Translations under genes and position numbers: made by a program | Assembly: GCA_035544215.1 (NCBI GenBank) | Contig: DATKHY010000007.1 | Location: forward strand, 186,001-250,000 | DNA from: Candidatus Binatia bacterium | GTDB lineage: Bacteria > Vulcanimicrobiota > Vulcanimicrobiia > Vulcanimicrobiales > Vulcanimicrobiaceae | Length of the DNA stretch: 64,000 nucleotides | Direction: 5' to 3' | The notes under the pieces: model-generated | What the model was told of the DNA's origin: nothing | What the model saw: the letters and a program-made list of their open reading frames with translations, nothing else | Databases searched by the model: none | Shown: piece after piece, positions 8,882 to 18,002 of the stretch | How positions within the stretch are numbered: position 1 is the first letter of the stretch | Layout: every line of letters starts with the position of its first letter

Positions 8882-10323
8882 GCCGTTCTCCGCAGTGCGG
8901 CTGGATCCGGCGCGCCGGCCACCGCAGGGTCCAAGAAGTGAATCGTCAGTATCGCGATGTCGTCGGAGACCCGATGATGATCGAAGATCACGTCTCGAAT
9001 GGCTTTCGCCGGCTCGGCGCCGGCTCTCTGCGCCGCCGCTTCGACGGCCTCGAGCAGAAGCGCCTCTCCCTGGAGAACGTCGTGCGAGTGCTCGATCACT
9101 CCGTCGGTGTAAAGCACGAGCATCGCACCCGGCACGCTCTTCACACGATTCGTGCCATACCCAGCGTCGCGATTGATGCCCAGAGGCAGGGCGCCGACTT
9201 CGAGGAATCGCGCGCGGCGACCCGGCTCGAACAGCACCGGCGCGGGATGACCGGCGACGGCGTAACTAAACTCGTACGCACGCGCGTCTACGAGTCCGAC
9301 AATGGCCGTGATCATCGGGAAGTTGGCAGCGATGACCTCGGCGTTGACGCGCTCGAGAATGCTTCCCGGCGAGGGGTCGACGAGTGCGCTGGAGATCAGC
9401 ATCTGCCGCGTCTTGTTCATCGCGACCGCCGCCTCGATCCCGTGACCGGCGACGTCGCCGATGGCGAGCAGCACGCGATCGTCCGGCATTTGAACGGCGT
9501 CGTACCAGTCGCCGCCGACCTTCGCCTCTTCCGTCGCGGGCAAGTAGGTCGCGCTCAATCGCACGCCGGGCAGCTTGGGCAGCACCGTCTGCGCGAACGC
9601 CTCCTGGAGCGTGTCCGCGATCCGCTTTTCCGCCTCGTACGCTGCGCGTATCTCGGCCGCGCGGCGCCGCTGTTCCTCTGATTTCACGCGTTCTTGCTCG
9701 AGCCGGCGGGCCAGCCGGTACTGCTGGATCGTGAAGAGCGCAGCCGCCAAGATCACTGCGACGACGGCGCCGATGGCAAAGAGGTTCGCCAGGCCGATCG
9801 CGCGCTCCGCACGAGCATCGCCTTGCCGCTCGCGGCGAACCAAGGCCGCGTCGATGGCGCCGATGTCGGCGCGAAAGCGATCGACGAGAATCTTGCCGTG
9901 CAGCTCGAGCACGTGGCCGTTGCGCCGCTTGGCGAGCAGCAACGGAAACGCGACCCGGTGCAGCCAGCGCGCGTTCGTGGCCCGCGCGTCCGCGACGAGC
10001 CGCGTCGCATCGCGGACTCCGAGCGCGTCGCCGGCCCCGCCGAGGCTCCGCAACAGGCCGGGCAGAGCGGCTCGACCGCGGAAGTACGGCTCGAGCAGCA
10101 GCGGATCGCGCACCGACGAGAAACCGCGAGCTCCCGTCTCCTCGTCGAGTTGCGCACGTACGGCCTCGGCGGCGACGATGCGCGCCGCGCGGACCTGTTC
10201 CGCGTCCGCGTACGATGCCGTCAGGATCCGAGGCACCAGCACCCCGCCCGCGACGAGCAGCCCGACGACGAGCGCCAAGAAGCCGAGCGTTAGGACCAAC
10301 GGTATGGGAAGACGGCGAGTCAT
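8878..10323 (-). CDS. Membrane PP2C-type phosphatase with extracytoplasmic sensor (RsbU/SpoIIE-like)
   Basis: About 481 residues from the preferred ATG at 10321-10323 (MTRRLP); an in-frame start at 10404 would add 27 residues before the first membrane helix. Layout: helix about 8-28, a roughly 150-residue periplasmic region rich in helices (CHASE3-like), a second helix about 170-195, a coiled coil, then the SpoIIE phosphatase domain with GGDWYDAV, AIGDVAGHG, LYTDGVIE and SDDIAI motifs that carry the metal-binding Asp residues. It probably dephosphorylates the adjacent STAS protein in response to an external signal. First gene of the three-gene regulatory unit. Confidence 0.87.
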   Translation of the reverse strand: MTRRLPIPLVLTLGFLALVVGLLVAGGVLVPRILTASYADAEQVRAARIVAAEAVRAQLDEETGARGFSSVRDPLLLEPYFRGRAALPGLLRSLGGAGDALGVRDATRLVADARATNARWLHRVAFPLLLAKRRNGHVLELHGKILVDRFRADIGAIDAALVRRERQGDARAERAIGLANLFAIGAVVAVILAAALFTIQQYRLARRLEQERVKSEEQRRRAAEIRAAYEAEKRIADTLQEAFAQTVLPKLPGVRLSATYLPATEEAKVGGDWYDAVQMPDDRVLLAIGDVAGHGIEAAVAMNKTRQMLISSALVDPSPGSILERVNAEVIAANFPMITAIVGLVDARAYEFSYAVAGHPAPVLFEPGRRARFLEVGALPLGINRDAGYGTNRVKSVPGAMLVLYTDGVIEHSHDVLQGEALLLEAVEAAAQRAGAEPAKAIRDVIFDHHRVSDDIAILTIHFLDPAVAGAPDPAALRRTA

Positions 10324-10531
10324 CGCCTGGCGCTCTTTCTCACCGCCGTACGACGGCCCTCCGGCGATCAGGAGTGCCCCAGATGCCAACCGTGGCGCTC
10401 GCATCGATACGGCTGCAATCCCTTCGACGCCGGCGGGATCGCGCGCAGCGCGAGATGGCGCGTTGCGAACGCCGCCTTCGGAGCGCCGTTGGCTTTATAA
10501 CAGGAGCGCGGACCGCCGCGCCTGCGCTGCG

Positions 10532-11011
10532 TCACTCCTCGCCGTCGAAATAATCGAGCGGCTCCGACCGAAGATTGCGACGCTCGGGTATCGGTACGCC
10601 CCACTTGCCGCTGTCGGGATAGTGCCAGCATTCGCCGATCGGATTGTCGGCCACGACGTAGAGAACCAGATCCTCGGTGCCGTCGTTGAAGAACTGATGC
10701 GCTTGGCCGGGCTCGAAGATGCATGCGTCACCCTCGACGATCGGCGTCGTTCCGCCCTCGTACCGCACTGTGCCGCTTCCCGAGATGACGTGATAGAACT
10801 CCCACTGCGCGCTATGCGAATGATAGGGATAGGGCGCCTTGCCCGCGGGGATGCGGAGGATCTCGACGTCAAAGGGATGGCGCTCGCGCAGATCCGTCGA
10901 CCGCGGCTTGCGTCCTAACGCTTCCGAAACCTCGATCCCCTCGCCCGCCATGGTCCCCTTTGGCGAAGCCCACTTTATGGGCTCGATCTTTTTCGTGTTG
11001 ACGATCAGCAT
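10532..11011 (-). CDS. Cupin-domain protein
   Basis: 159 residues from the ATG at 11009-11011, chosen because GAGGA lies about 12 bases upstream and because longer versions would add an unlikely Cys/Pro/Arg-rich leader over the divergent gene. Cupin motif 1 is HSHSAQWEFYHVISG and motif 2 is GDACIFEPGQAHQFFN, giving the two His, Glu and His metal ligands. Single-domain cupins include mannose-6-phosphate isomerases, dioxygenases and storage-like binding proteins; the C-terminal WHYPDSGKWGVP stretch does not identify the substrate. Divergent from the propeller lipoprotein gene. Confidence 0.8.
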   Translation of the reverse strand: MLIVNTKKIEPIKWASPKGTMAGEGIEVSEALGRKPRSTDLRERHPFDVEILRIPAGKAPYPYHSHSAQWEFYHVISGSGTVRYEGGTTPIVEGDACIFEPGQAHQFFNDGTEDLVLYVVADNPIGECWHYPDSGKWGVPIPERRNLRSEPLDYFDGEE

Positions 11012-11093
11012 GCTCGTTTTAGTCCTCGTAGCGACCGTTCGCCGAAGTCCGAGCAAGGGCCGCTTCGGCGGGCTCGCGAATTGCGTTACGTTC

Positions 11094-12002
11094 ATGAAGA
11101 ATGCATTTCTCGTGGTCTGCGCGATGGCGCTGTGCGGCGGATGCTCGGGCGGCGTCGGCTCCGTGGGCCTCGCGGATCGCGCGACGGCGCCGGCGAACGC
11201 GACGCCCGATCTGCCCGCGATCGAGCACGCGCTGTTCGTCTCTAACCTTGGCAACGAGGTCTTCGTGTTGCGGGGCAAGCCGTACCACGTGACGCGCGAG
11301 ATCACGCACGGCGTGCACGGCTCCGACGGCCTCTGGGTCGACAGACACGGCAACCTTTACGTCTCGAACATCAATGCAAGGAACGTCACGGAGTATCTTC
11401 GCGGTGGCCGGCTGCCCATTTGCCGATACAGCGATCGCCTCATCGATCCGATCGACGTCACGACCGACGACCAAGGCAACGTTTACGTCGACGACTTCAA
11501 CAATTTCCGCCCGACCGGCTACATCGACAAGTACGCGCAATGCCATAACAAAGTGATAGCGCGCCACGCGATCAAAAGCGGCCCCGAGGGTGTTGCGGTC
11601 GATTCAGCCGGTGACCTGTTCGTGGCCTACTATAACGGCGCGTTCGGCGGATTCGAAGAGTTCCTCAAAGGTAAGAGCAAGCCCAAGCTGCTCACGGCAG
11701 TCGTCACAAAGCCCGGCGGCATCGTGCTCGACAAGAAGGGCAACCTCATCGCGGACGATCAGGCGGGCTCGATCGACATCATCCCTCCGCCGTACGCTAA
11801 GCCGAAGCTCCTCGTCGGCGGCCTCTACGATCCGTTCCGGCTCGCGCTAAATAAGGACGAGACTCGTCTGTTCAGCGCAGACTCAGGATCCGCCAGCGTC
11901 ACGATTTACTCGTATCCGGACGCCGACTTGCTCGAGACGGTCTCCGGCGGCAGCTTCACGACCGTGGAGGGCGTCGCCATATCACCCGACGCGGTTTTTT
12001 AA
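11094..12002 (+). CDS. NHL/SMP-30-like beta-propeller lipoprotein
   Basis: 302 residues from ATG 11094 (MKNAFLVV), whose signal peptide ends in lipobox LCGGC. The mature protein has propeller-blade repeats of the type GLWVDRHGNLYVSN, DVTTDDQGNVYVDD, GVAVDSAGDLFVAY and GIVLDKKGNLIADD, as in NHL or Virginiamycin B lyase-like propellers. The C-terminus ends VAISPDAVF, also seen in the next gene. Longer in-frame starts to 10839 overlap the cupin gene and remove the signal peptide from the N-terminus, so they are rejected. Probably exported and lipid-anchored; the ligand is unknown. Confidence 0.82.
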   Translation: MKNAFLVVCAMALCGGCSGGVGSVGLADRATAPANATPDLPAIEHALFVSNLGNEVFVLRGKPYHVTREITHGVHGSDGLWVDRHGNLYVSNINARNVTEYLRGGRLPICRYSDRLIDPIDVTTDDQGNVYVDDFNNFRPTGYIDKYAQCHNKVIARHAIKSGPEGVAVDSAGDLFVAYYNGAFGGFEEFLKGKSKPKLLTAVVTKPGGIVLDKKGNLIADDQAGSIDIIPPPYAKPKLLVGGLYDPFRLALNKDETRLFSADSGSASVTIYSYPDADLLETVSGGSFTTVEGVAISPDAVF

Positions 12003-12177
12003 GGTTCCTTCGTAGGGCTGAGCGAGCGGGCGTGCGAACCTGTCGCACCCCACTCATGCCACGCGCGCAGCCGGCGAGTCGCGTCTGTCACCTCGGTTCT
12101 TCTCGCCGCAAGTCGTTCCAGACAGGCACAGACTGCGCGTCGAGAAGGAGTTCTTCATCTCCGATACCGGAAGCAAC

Positions 12178-12891
12178 GTGTTTGTGTTCAAGAATTCGAC
12201 GTACACGAAGGTCGGCGACATCACCAGCGGCATCACCGCATCGGACGGCGTCTGGGTCGACAAGAAGGGCAACGTCTACGTCGCCAACGTCATCAGCAAC
12301 GTCGTCGAATATAAGAGGGGCGCCGGGTCACCGATCTGCACGTACTCGGCGAGCTTGACCGACCCCATTAACGGCACGACCGACAGCGCCGGTAACGTCT
12401 ACGTGACCGACTTCGAGGGAGGCGCCGTTCGCGAGTATGCGCAGTGCAGCAACACGGTGAAGGCGACGTTCTCCGTCTCGAATCCCGAGGGTGTTGCGGT
12501 CGACACCAAGGGCGACGTCTTCGTTTCGTTCGGCGGTAACTTCGAAGAGTTCACTGGCGGCAAAGGGACGATACTCGGCGCGACGATCGGCTCGGCGGCG
12601 GGCCTGATCCTCGACAACAAGGGTGATCTGATCGCCGACGACCAGACCAACGGTTCGATCGACCTCGTCGCCCCGCCCTACACCACGGCGACGCAACTCG
12701 TGACCGGGCTCTCGGATCCGTTCCACTGCTCGCTCAATTCGGCGGAGAATCTGCTGTTCAACGCCAACCACGGCTCGGCCACCGTGACGATCTACAGCTA
12801 TCCGTCGATGTCGCTCGTGCATACGATCACGACGAGCGACGGCATCGACGGCGCGGAGGGCGTCGGCGAATCACCCGACGCGGTGTTCTAG
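12178..12891 (+). CDS. Beta-propeller paralogue with missing N-terminus (possible pseudogene)
   Basis: 237 residues from GTG 12178, closely related to the preceding gene: GVWVDKKGNVYVAN, TTDSAGNVYVTD, GVAVDTKGDVFVS, LILDNKGDLIADD and terminal GVGESPDAVF. Homology continues upstream of the GTG in the same frame (FFISDTGSNVFVF at 12151-12189 matches LFVSNLGNEVFVL of the neighbour), and that frame is open back to about 12022 but has no ATG, GTG or TTG and no signal peptide. The gene therefore looks like a tandem duplicate whose 5' end was lost, or it is made as a cytoplasmic fragment. A shared 17-base string (gagggtgttgcggtcga) occurs in both copies. Confidence 0.6.
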   Translation: MFVFKNSTYTKVGDITSGITASDGVWVDKKGNVYVANVISNVVEYKRGAGSPICTYSASLTDPINGTTDSAGNVYVTDFEGGAVREYAQCSNTVKATFSVSNPEGVAVDTKGDVFVSFGGNFEEFTGGKGTILGATIGSAAGLILDNKGDLIADDQTNGSIDLVAPPYTTATQLVTGLSDPFHCSLNSAENLLFNANHGSATVTIYSYPSMSLVHTITTSDGIDGAEGVGESPDAVF

Positions 12892-12912
12892 CAGGCTACC
12901 TGGCAGTATGAC

Positions 12913-12945
12913 GCGTGCGCTCCGTTCGCGGGGCGCACGCTTTTT
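12913..12945 (+). terminator. Rho-independent terminator after the propeller genes
   Basis: GCGTGCGC (12913-12920) pairs with GCGCACGC (12933-12940), followed by TTTTT (12941-12945). It lies 22 bases after the propeller stop and touches the stop codon of the convergent dnaE2 gene. Confidence 0.85.
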
Positions 12946-15900
12946 ATTGGAAGCTATGGATGCCGACCGTACGCGTGATGCCCTCGTCGCTGAAGCTCCA
13001 GACCTTCTTGGCGAGGACGTCTATGCAGCCGCTCTCCTTCTGCAGCGTCCCCTCGACGATCAGCGTCGGCGACGAGCGGATTGGACGGCGAAAGGCTTCG
13101 TAGACGTCGGGGCGCACGATGACGTTGACGAGCCCCGTCTCGTCCTCTAGCGTCAGGAAGACGAAACCCTTTGCCGTGCCGGGACGCTGGCGCGTAATCA
13201 CGAGGCCGCCGACACGGCACTTGCCGTTGCGCGGCAGCTCGCGCAAACGCGCCGCCGGGACGACGCCCTGCGCGGCGAGCTTGTCGCGAAAGTGCTCCAT
13301 CACTTGGCCGCCGGCGGTGACGCCGGTCGACCAGAGATCGAACGCCGCGATCCGCTTCGGCGCCACCCGCTCGAACTCGACCGCCGGCTCGTCGACGTCC
13401 ATAAGGGAACCGAGCTCGCCGCGCGCCTCGCGCTCGTCGATGCCGCGCAGCGCCCACATCGCCTCGCGGCGCGAGCCGTACCAGGGCGCGAAAGCTCCCG
13501 CGATCGCTAGGTTCTCCAGCGTCTCGCGCTGGAGCCGCGTTCTCTGCGCGAACGCCAGCACGTCCGCGAACGGGCCCCGGCCGATGGCGTCTTCCAGGTT
13601 CTTCTTCTGCCCTTCACCGAGCCCGCGCACCAGATGGAATCCCAAACGCAACGCGCCGTCGCTCTCCACGTGCGACCAGTAGCCGCTGGCGTTGACTTCG
13701 ATGGGATTTACGCGCACGTCGTGGCGGCGCGCGTCGTTGACGAGCACCTCCGTCGAGTAAAAGCCCATCGGCTGCACGTTGAGGATCGCGGCCGCAAACA
13801 CGGCCGGCATATGGCACTTGAGATAGGCCGACGCATACGCCAGGAGCGCGAAGCTCGCGGCGTGTGATTCCGGAAAGCCGTAGTCGGCGAAGCCCTCCAG
13901 CATGTGAAAGAGCCGCTCGGCCACGCTCGCGTCAATGCCGTTGCCGACCATGCCGTCGATGAGCTTCTGGCGCATTGCCTGCATGCGCTCGCGCGAGCGC
14001 TTGTGGCCCATCGCGCGGCGTAGCTCGTCGGCCTCTCCGCCGGAGAATCCGGCCGCCTCGATGGCCAGGCGCATTCCTTGTTCCTGAAAGAGCGGCACGC
14101 CGAGCGTTCGTTCCAAGACGGGTTTCAGCTTCGGATGCGGATAGGTCACGGCTTCGGCCCCCGAACGCCGGCGGAGAAACGGATGGACCATATCGCCTTG
14201 AATCGGGCCGGGGCGAATGATCGCCACTTGCATGACGATGTCGTAGAAGCAGGCCGGCTTCATGCGCGGCAGCATCGACTGCTGCGCGCGGGACTCGATT
14301 TGAAAGACGCCGACCGTATCGGCGTGCCCGATCATCTCGTAGGTTTTCACATCGTCCGCCGGGATCGTGTGCAGCTCGAGGTCGCGCGCGACCGCGGGCG
14401 GCAGCCAGGCGTCGCGGCGCTCGACGCAGCCGCGGTACAGTGAGAACGCCTCGCGCAAGAGCGAGAGCATCCCTAGGCCGAGCAGGTCGATCTTGATCAG
14501 GCCCAGGTCTTGCAGATCGTCCTTGTCCCACTGAACGACGGTGCGGTCGCGCATCGTCGCCCACTCTACCGGCGCCACACACACCAGCGGATCGCGCGTG
14601 ATCAACATGCCGCCGGAATGAATGCCGAGGTGGCGCGGAAAGCTCGCGAGCCGTCGGCAGATCGCGAAGAGGAGTTCGGGGCCGGCCTCGTCGGGAAGCT
14701 CCTCGCGCGCGTCGTACTCGCGCGCAATCGCGTCGACTTGCTCGAGGCTCAGCCCCAGGGTCTTGCCGACGTCGCGGATCGCGGAGCGTGTCCGATACGT
14801 AATCACCTCGGCCACCATCGCGGCATTGGTGCGGCCATAGCGTTCGTAGACGTACTGAATCACGCGCTCGCGATCTTGATGCGCGAAATCGATGTCGATG
14901 TCTGGAATCTCGCGCCGCTCCTCCGACATGAAGCGCTCGAAGAGCAGGTTCATCCCGATCGGGTCGACGGCGGTGATTCCGAGGGCATAGCAGACCGCCG
15001 AGTTCGCCGCCGAGCCGCGTCCCTGACAGAGCACGCCCAGCCGCGCCGCCTCGCGCACGATGTCCCAGACGATCAAGAAATAGCCGGCCAGATCCATCTT
15101 GGCAATCAAGCCGAGCTCGTATTCGAGCTGGCGCTCCACGCGCGTCTCGAGCGGCGTCGCGTAGCGCCGCACCGCGCCCACATAGACGAGCTCGCGCAGG
15201 TAGTGCTGCGGCGTGCTTCCCTCCGGCACCGGAAAGAGCGGGAACTGTCCGGTCTGGCGCTCCAGCCGAAACCGGCAGCGCCGCGCGATCTCGACGCTTC
15301 GCTCGATCGCCTCGGGATAGCCGGCGAAGAGCCGGCGCATCGCGGCCGGGGCTTTGAGATGGAACTCCGCATTAGGACGCAGCTGGTTGGCGGCGCGCGC
15401 GGCTTGTAGCGTCGTACCCTCGCGCACGCACGAAAGCACGTCGGCTATCAGCGCGTCCTCCTTGACGGCGTAGACTACTCCGTTGGTCGCGACGTACGGC
15501 AGGCGGCACTCCCGCGCGAGCCGCACGAGCTCGACGTTGCGCTGCGTCTCCTGCGGCGTGAGATGCTGCTGGAGCTCGAGATAGAAGCGCTGCTCGAACA
15601 GCGTGCTCAGGGCGCGCGCTTCTCGCGCTGCAGCTTCCCGGCCGCCGTGCACGAGCGTGCGCTCCACGCGACCCCACGGGCCGCCCGACAGCGCGATCAA
15701 TCCCGCGACGCCGCCCTCGAGGTCCTCCACGCGCAGGCGCGCGTCGCACTTACTCCCGCGCATCTGCGCCGTCGAAATCAGCCGGCAGAGATTCGCATAA
15801 CCGCGCTCGTCTTCCACCAAGAGCACAATCCGCGCGCCGTCTTCGAACGTAAGCTCGCTGCCGATAATCGCCGCGATCCCGCGCCGGCGCGCGCAGGTCG

Positions 15901-16048
15901 AGAAGCGCACCGCTCCGTAGAGGCCGTCGCGATCGGTCAGCGCGAGCGCCGTCAGCCCCAGCTCGGCCGCGCGCTCTACCAGCTCTTCGGGATGCGAACC
16001 GCCCTGTAGAAAACTATAGTTCGACCAGGCATGTAGCTCCGCATACAT
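12944..16048 (-). CDS. dnaE2: Error-prone DNA polymerase DnaE2 (ImuC)
   Basis: 1034 residues, the usual DnaE2 length. The N-terminal PHP domain starts with HAWSNYSFLQG and LALTDRDGLYG; the alpha-subunit catalytic core has PDIDIDFAH with catalytic Asp residues, GRGSAANS and AMGHKRSRERM; the C-terminal OB domain has GLVITRQRPGTAKGFVF and VLAKKVWSF. In the SOS response this polymerase performs mutagenic lesion bypass with ImuA and ImuB. It starts three bases after the imuB stop and ends against the convergent propeller terminator. Third gene of the LexA-box operon. Confidence 0.95.
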   Translation of the reverse strand: MYAELHAWSNYSFLQGGSHPEELVERAAELGLTALALTDRDGLYGAVRFSTCARRRGIAAIIGSELTFEDGARIVLLVEDERGYANLCRLISTAQMRGSKCDARLRVEDLEGGVAGLIALSGGPWGRVERTLVHGGREAAAREARALSTLFEQRFYLELQQHLTPQETQRNVELVRLARECRLPYVATNGVVYAVKEDALIADVLSCVREGTTLQAARAANQLRPNAEFHLKAPAAMRRLFAGYPEAIERSVEIARRCRFRLERQTGQFPLFPVPEGSTPQHYLRELVYVGAVRRYATPLETRVERQLEYELGLIAKMDLAGYFLIVWDIVREAARLGVLCQGRGSAANSAVCYALGITAVDPIGMNLLFERFMSEERREIPDIDIDFAHQDRERVIQYVYERYGRTNAAMVAEVITYRTRSAIRDVGKTLGLSLEQVDAIAREYDAREELPDEAGPELLFAICRRLASFPRHLGIHSGGMLITRDPLVCVAPVEWATMRDRTVVQWDKDDLQDLGLIKIDLLGLGMLSLLREAFSLYRGCVERRDAWLPPAVARDLELHTIPADDVKTYEMIGHADTVGVFQIESRAQQSMLPRMKPACFYDIVMQVAIIRPGPIQGDMVHPFLRRRSGAEAVTYPHPKLKPVLERTLGVPLFQEQGMRLAIEAAGFSGGEADELRRAMGHKRSRERMQAMRQKLIDGMVGNGIDASVAERLFHMLEGFADYGFPESHAASFALLAYASAYLKCHMPAVFAAAILNVQPMGFYSTEVLVNDARRHDVRVNPIEVNASGYWSHVESDGALRLGFHLVRGLGEGQKKNLEDAIGRGPFADVLAFAQRTRLQRETLENLAIAGAFAPWYGSRREAMWALRGIDEREARGELGSLMDVDEPAVEFERVAPKRIAAFDLWSTGVTAGGQVMEHFRDKLAAQGVVPAARLRELPRNGKCRVGGLVITRQRPGTAKGFVFLTLEDETGLVNVIVRPDVYEAFRRPIRSSPTLIVEGTLQKESGCIDVLAKKVWSFSDEGITRTVGIHSFQ

Positions 16049-16051
16049 GGG

Positions 16052-17326
16052 TCACTCATACACGCCGCGCAGATACCAGTGTGAATCTTGGCGATAGATG
16101 CGCGCAAACGTTCCGTCTTCCAAAACGACGTCGTATTCGTCACGCATCATCGGCTTTTCGACGTAAGGACGTTCGGCGATGCGCCACGGTCCGGCGCACT
16201 GCCGCACCGCTTGGCGATCGACGACCGCCGGCTCGCCGCCGCGCAGCTGCACCGGCACTTCGCGCACTTGCAGCAGCCGCAGCTGCGGCACGATGCCGCA
16301 ACCGCATGCTTCGACGACCTCGGCATCGCTACGAGCGATGCGATTCAGTCGGAAGGGTTCATAGCTGAATCGCTCTTCGAGCATGTGCGCTTCGCGCGTG
16401 TTTGCGCGAGCGATCCCTTCGCCGAGCACTGCTTCTAGTCGAGCGATCGTCACCGCGACCCGCTGCGAATCGAAGTCGGCGGCGGAAAAGAACGCTTGGG
16501 CTTCTCCTCCTTCCTCGAGTCGGAGCGCCTGTAATCGCAGCCCGACGATTGCGGCCTCGAACGTCGCTCCCTCGAGCTTTGCGCGCAGCATATCGAACAT
16601 CGTGCGCTCGTGCGCCGTCGGGATCGCGAGCGGCACATCGAAATCGCACGCGTCGGCGTCCTCCAGCTCGATCGACAGGTGCAACGCGCCGGCGCGCTTA
16701 CCGCAGCAGTCGAGGTCGGTGCAGATGCGCCCCAGCAGCATGCGCAGGGCGAAAAACACCTGGGTCTCGTCGCTCGCGCGTCCTTCGCCGAAGATCGAGG
16801 CCTCGATCGCAACGGCCTGAGCGCGCGGCGTAAAGGGCCGGCGATCGACGCCGCGAGCGAGCTCGTGCCAAGCCGCGGCCGCGGCGCCAAAGCGGCGGAC
16901 GAACGGTCCGTGCGGCAGGCGCGCCAGCTCACCCAGCCGCTCGATGCCCAGCAACCGCAGCCGTTCGATCGTCGCCGGCTCGATGCCGAGCAGCCCCAGC
17001 GGTAGCGGCGCGAGCATTTCGCTTTCCGTACCGGGTTCGCAAACGGTTCCGTCGCCGACGTGCGCCGCCGCCAACGCTGCGATCTTGTTCGATCCCACGC
17101 CGAGCCGCAAGGCGTGTCCAAAGCGGTCCAGCACCGCGCGCGTCTGCGTCATCCACCCGCTTGCGCCGTCGCCGATGCCGTGCATGTCGAGAAACGCTCG
17201 GCCGAGTCCGGCGTCGTCGATCAGCGGCGAGACCTCATCAAGCGCGTCGAGCATCTCCTCCCACAGCGCCAGGCACTCCGGCTCCGTGTGGACCCAGTTC
17301 GCGGCGACGTCAACGCAGAGCAGCAT
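16052..17326 (-). CDS. imuB: ImuB-like Y-family polymerase homologue (mutasome scaffold), short N-terminus
   Basis: 424 residues, shorter than the roughly 500 typical of ImuB. The start MLLCVDVAANW leads almost directly into the helix before DEVSPLID, so most of the Y-family palm/fingers N-terminus (about 60 residues) is missing. Palm-derived LDMHGIGD, the GIERLGELARLPHGPFVRRFG helix-hairpin-helix region and a little-finger domain are recognisable. ImuB proteins are catalytically dead and bridge DnaE2 to the beta clamp; the absence of the acidic catalytic motif fits this. It overlaps the imuA end by 17 bases and precedes dnaE2 by three. Confidence 0.88.
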   Translation of the reverse strand: MLLCVDVAANWVHTEPECLALWEEMLDALDEVSPLIDDAGLGRAFLDMHGIGDGASGWMTQTRAVLDRFGHALRLGVGSNKIAALAAAHVGDGTVCEPGTESEMLAPLPLGLLGIEPATIERLRLLGIERLGELARLPHGPFVRRFGAAAAAWHELARGVDRRPFTPRAQAVAIEASIFGEGRASDETQVFFALRMLLGRICTDLDCCGKRAGALHLSIELEDADACDFDVPLAIPTAHERTMFDMLRAKLEGATFEAAIVGLRLQALRLEEGGEAQAFFSAADFDSQRVAVTIARLEAVLGEGIARANTREAHMLEERFSYEPFRLNRIARSDAEVVEACGCGIVPQLRLLQVREVPVQLRGGEPAVVDRQAVRQCAGPWRIAERPYVEKPMMRDEYDVVLEDGTFARIYRQDSHWYLRGVYE

Positions 17327-17987
17327 GACGTTCGGAAATCATGTGTTTGTGCTTGCGGACCTCGATACGGAGCTCGAAGCCGCCGAACGTACCCCAGAGG
17401 CCGCGCGTGCCGTGCATTGTAACGCGCTCAAGCTCACAGTGCAGCCGCACGCCGGCCGCGGCGCTCAGCGATGCGCCCGCCTGCGGCGCCATCACGAGCA
17501 AGATCCCTCCGCTGCGATGCGCGAGCGTTGCCAGCCGCGTCCAGACCGAATCGCGCAGGGCGATCGCCGGCATGAGCACCAGCCGGCAGATGCGTGCGCG
17601 CAGCAAGATGTCTACCGCGCGCACGATCGCGAGCGCCTTGCGGGCGGGCACGACCAACACGCGTTCGAGACGGACCCCCGCTTCGGCCAGCGCCGGCGGG
17701 TAGAGCGCGCCGTCGTCGAGGACCGCGACCAAGCTGCGGCGCGTCGCCCGAGCCATCAAGCCCGCCGCGACGCTCCAGCGCCCGGTCGCCCCTTCGAGCG
17801 TCGCCACGGTACCGCGGGGCAGACCGCCGCCGAGGAGCCGGTCGAGCTCCGGGATGGCGCTCGGAACGAGCTCGTCGGCCGGTAAAGAAGGAAGCGGGAC
17901 CCCTGCGGTCAGGCGGACTTTGAGGGCCTCGAAGGCCCTCCGGCGATCGTCCTGAGCCTGTCGAAGGACTGGAGCCAACGCCGCCAT
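17310..17987 (-). CDS. imuA: ImuA-like RecA-fold protein of the SOS mutasome
   Basis: 225 residues. The LDRLLGGGLPRGTVATLEG stretch and the following strand-helix pattern match the RecA/ImuA/SulA-like family; the P-loop is degenerate (EGATGRWS), as in many ImuA proteins. ATG at 17985-17987 lies only about 15 bases from the LexA operator. The first 20 codons contain a copy of the dispersed CTTCGACAGGCTCAGGA element (17949-17969), read as the residues VLRQAQDD. First gene of the operon imuA-imuB-dnaE2. Confidence 0.85.
   Translation of the reverse strand: MAALAPVLRQAQDDRRRAFEALKVRLTAGVPLPSLPADELVPSAIPELDRLLGGGLPRGTVATLEGATGRWSVAAGLMARATRRSLVAVLDDGALYPPALAEAGVRLERVLVVPARKALAIVRAVDILLRARICRLVLMPAIALRDSVWTRLATLAHRSGGILLVMAPQAGASLSAAAGVRLHCELERVTMHGTRGLWGTFGGFELRIEVRKHKHMISERHAALR
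17949..17969. repeat. Dispersed element copy inside the imuA coding region
   Basis: GTCCTGAGCCTGTCGAAGGAC, with inverted ends GTCCT/AGGAC. It is read in frame as part of the ImuA N-terminus and belongs to the same family as the copies at 27586, 33177, 47107 and 54448. Confidence 0.55.
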
Positions 17988-18002
17988 GGGAGATTCATCC
18001 TA

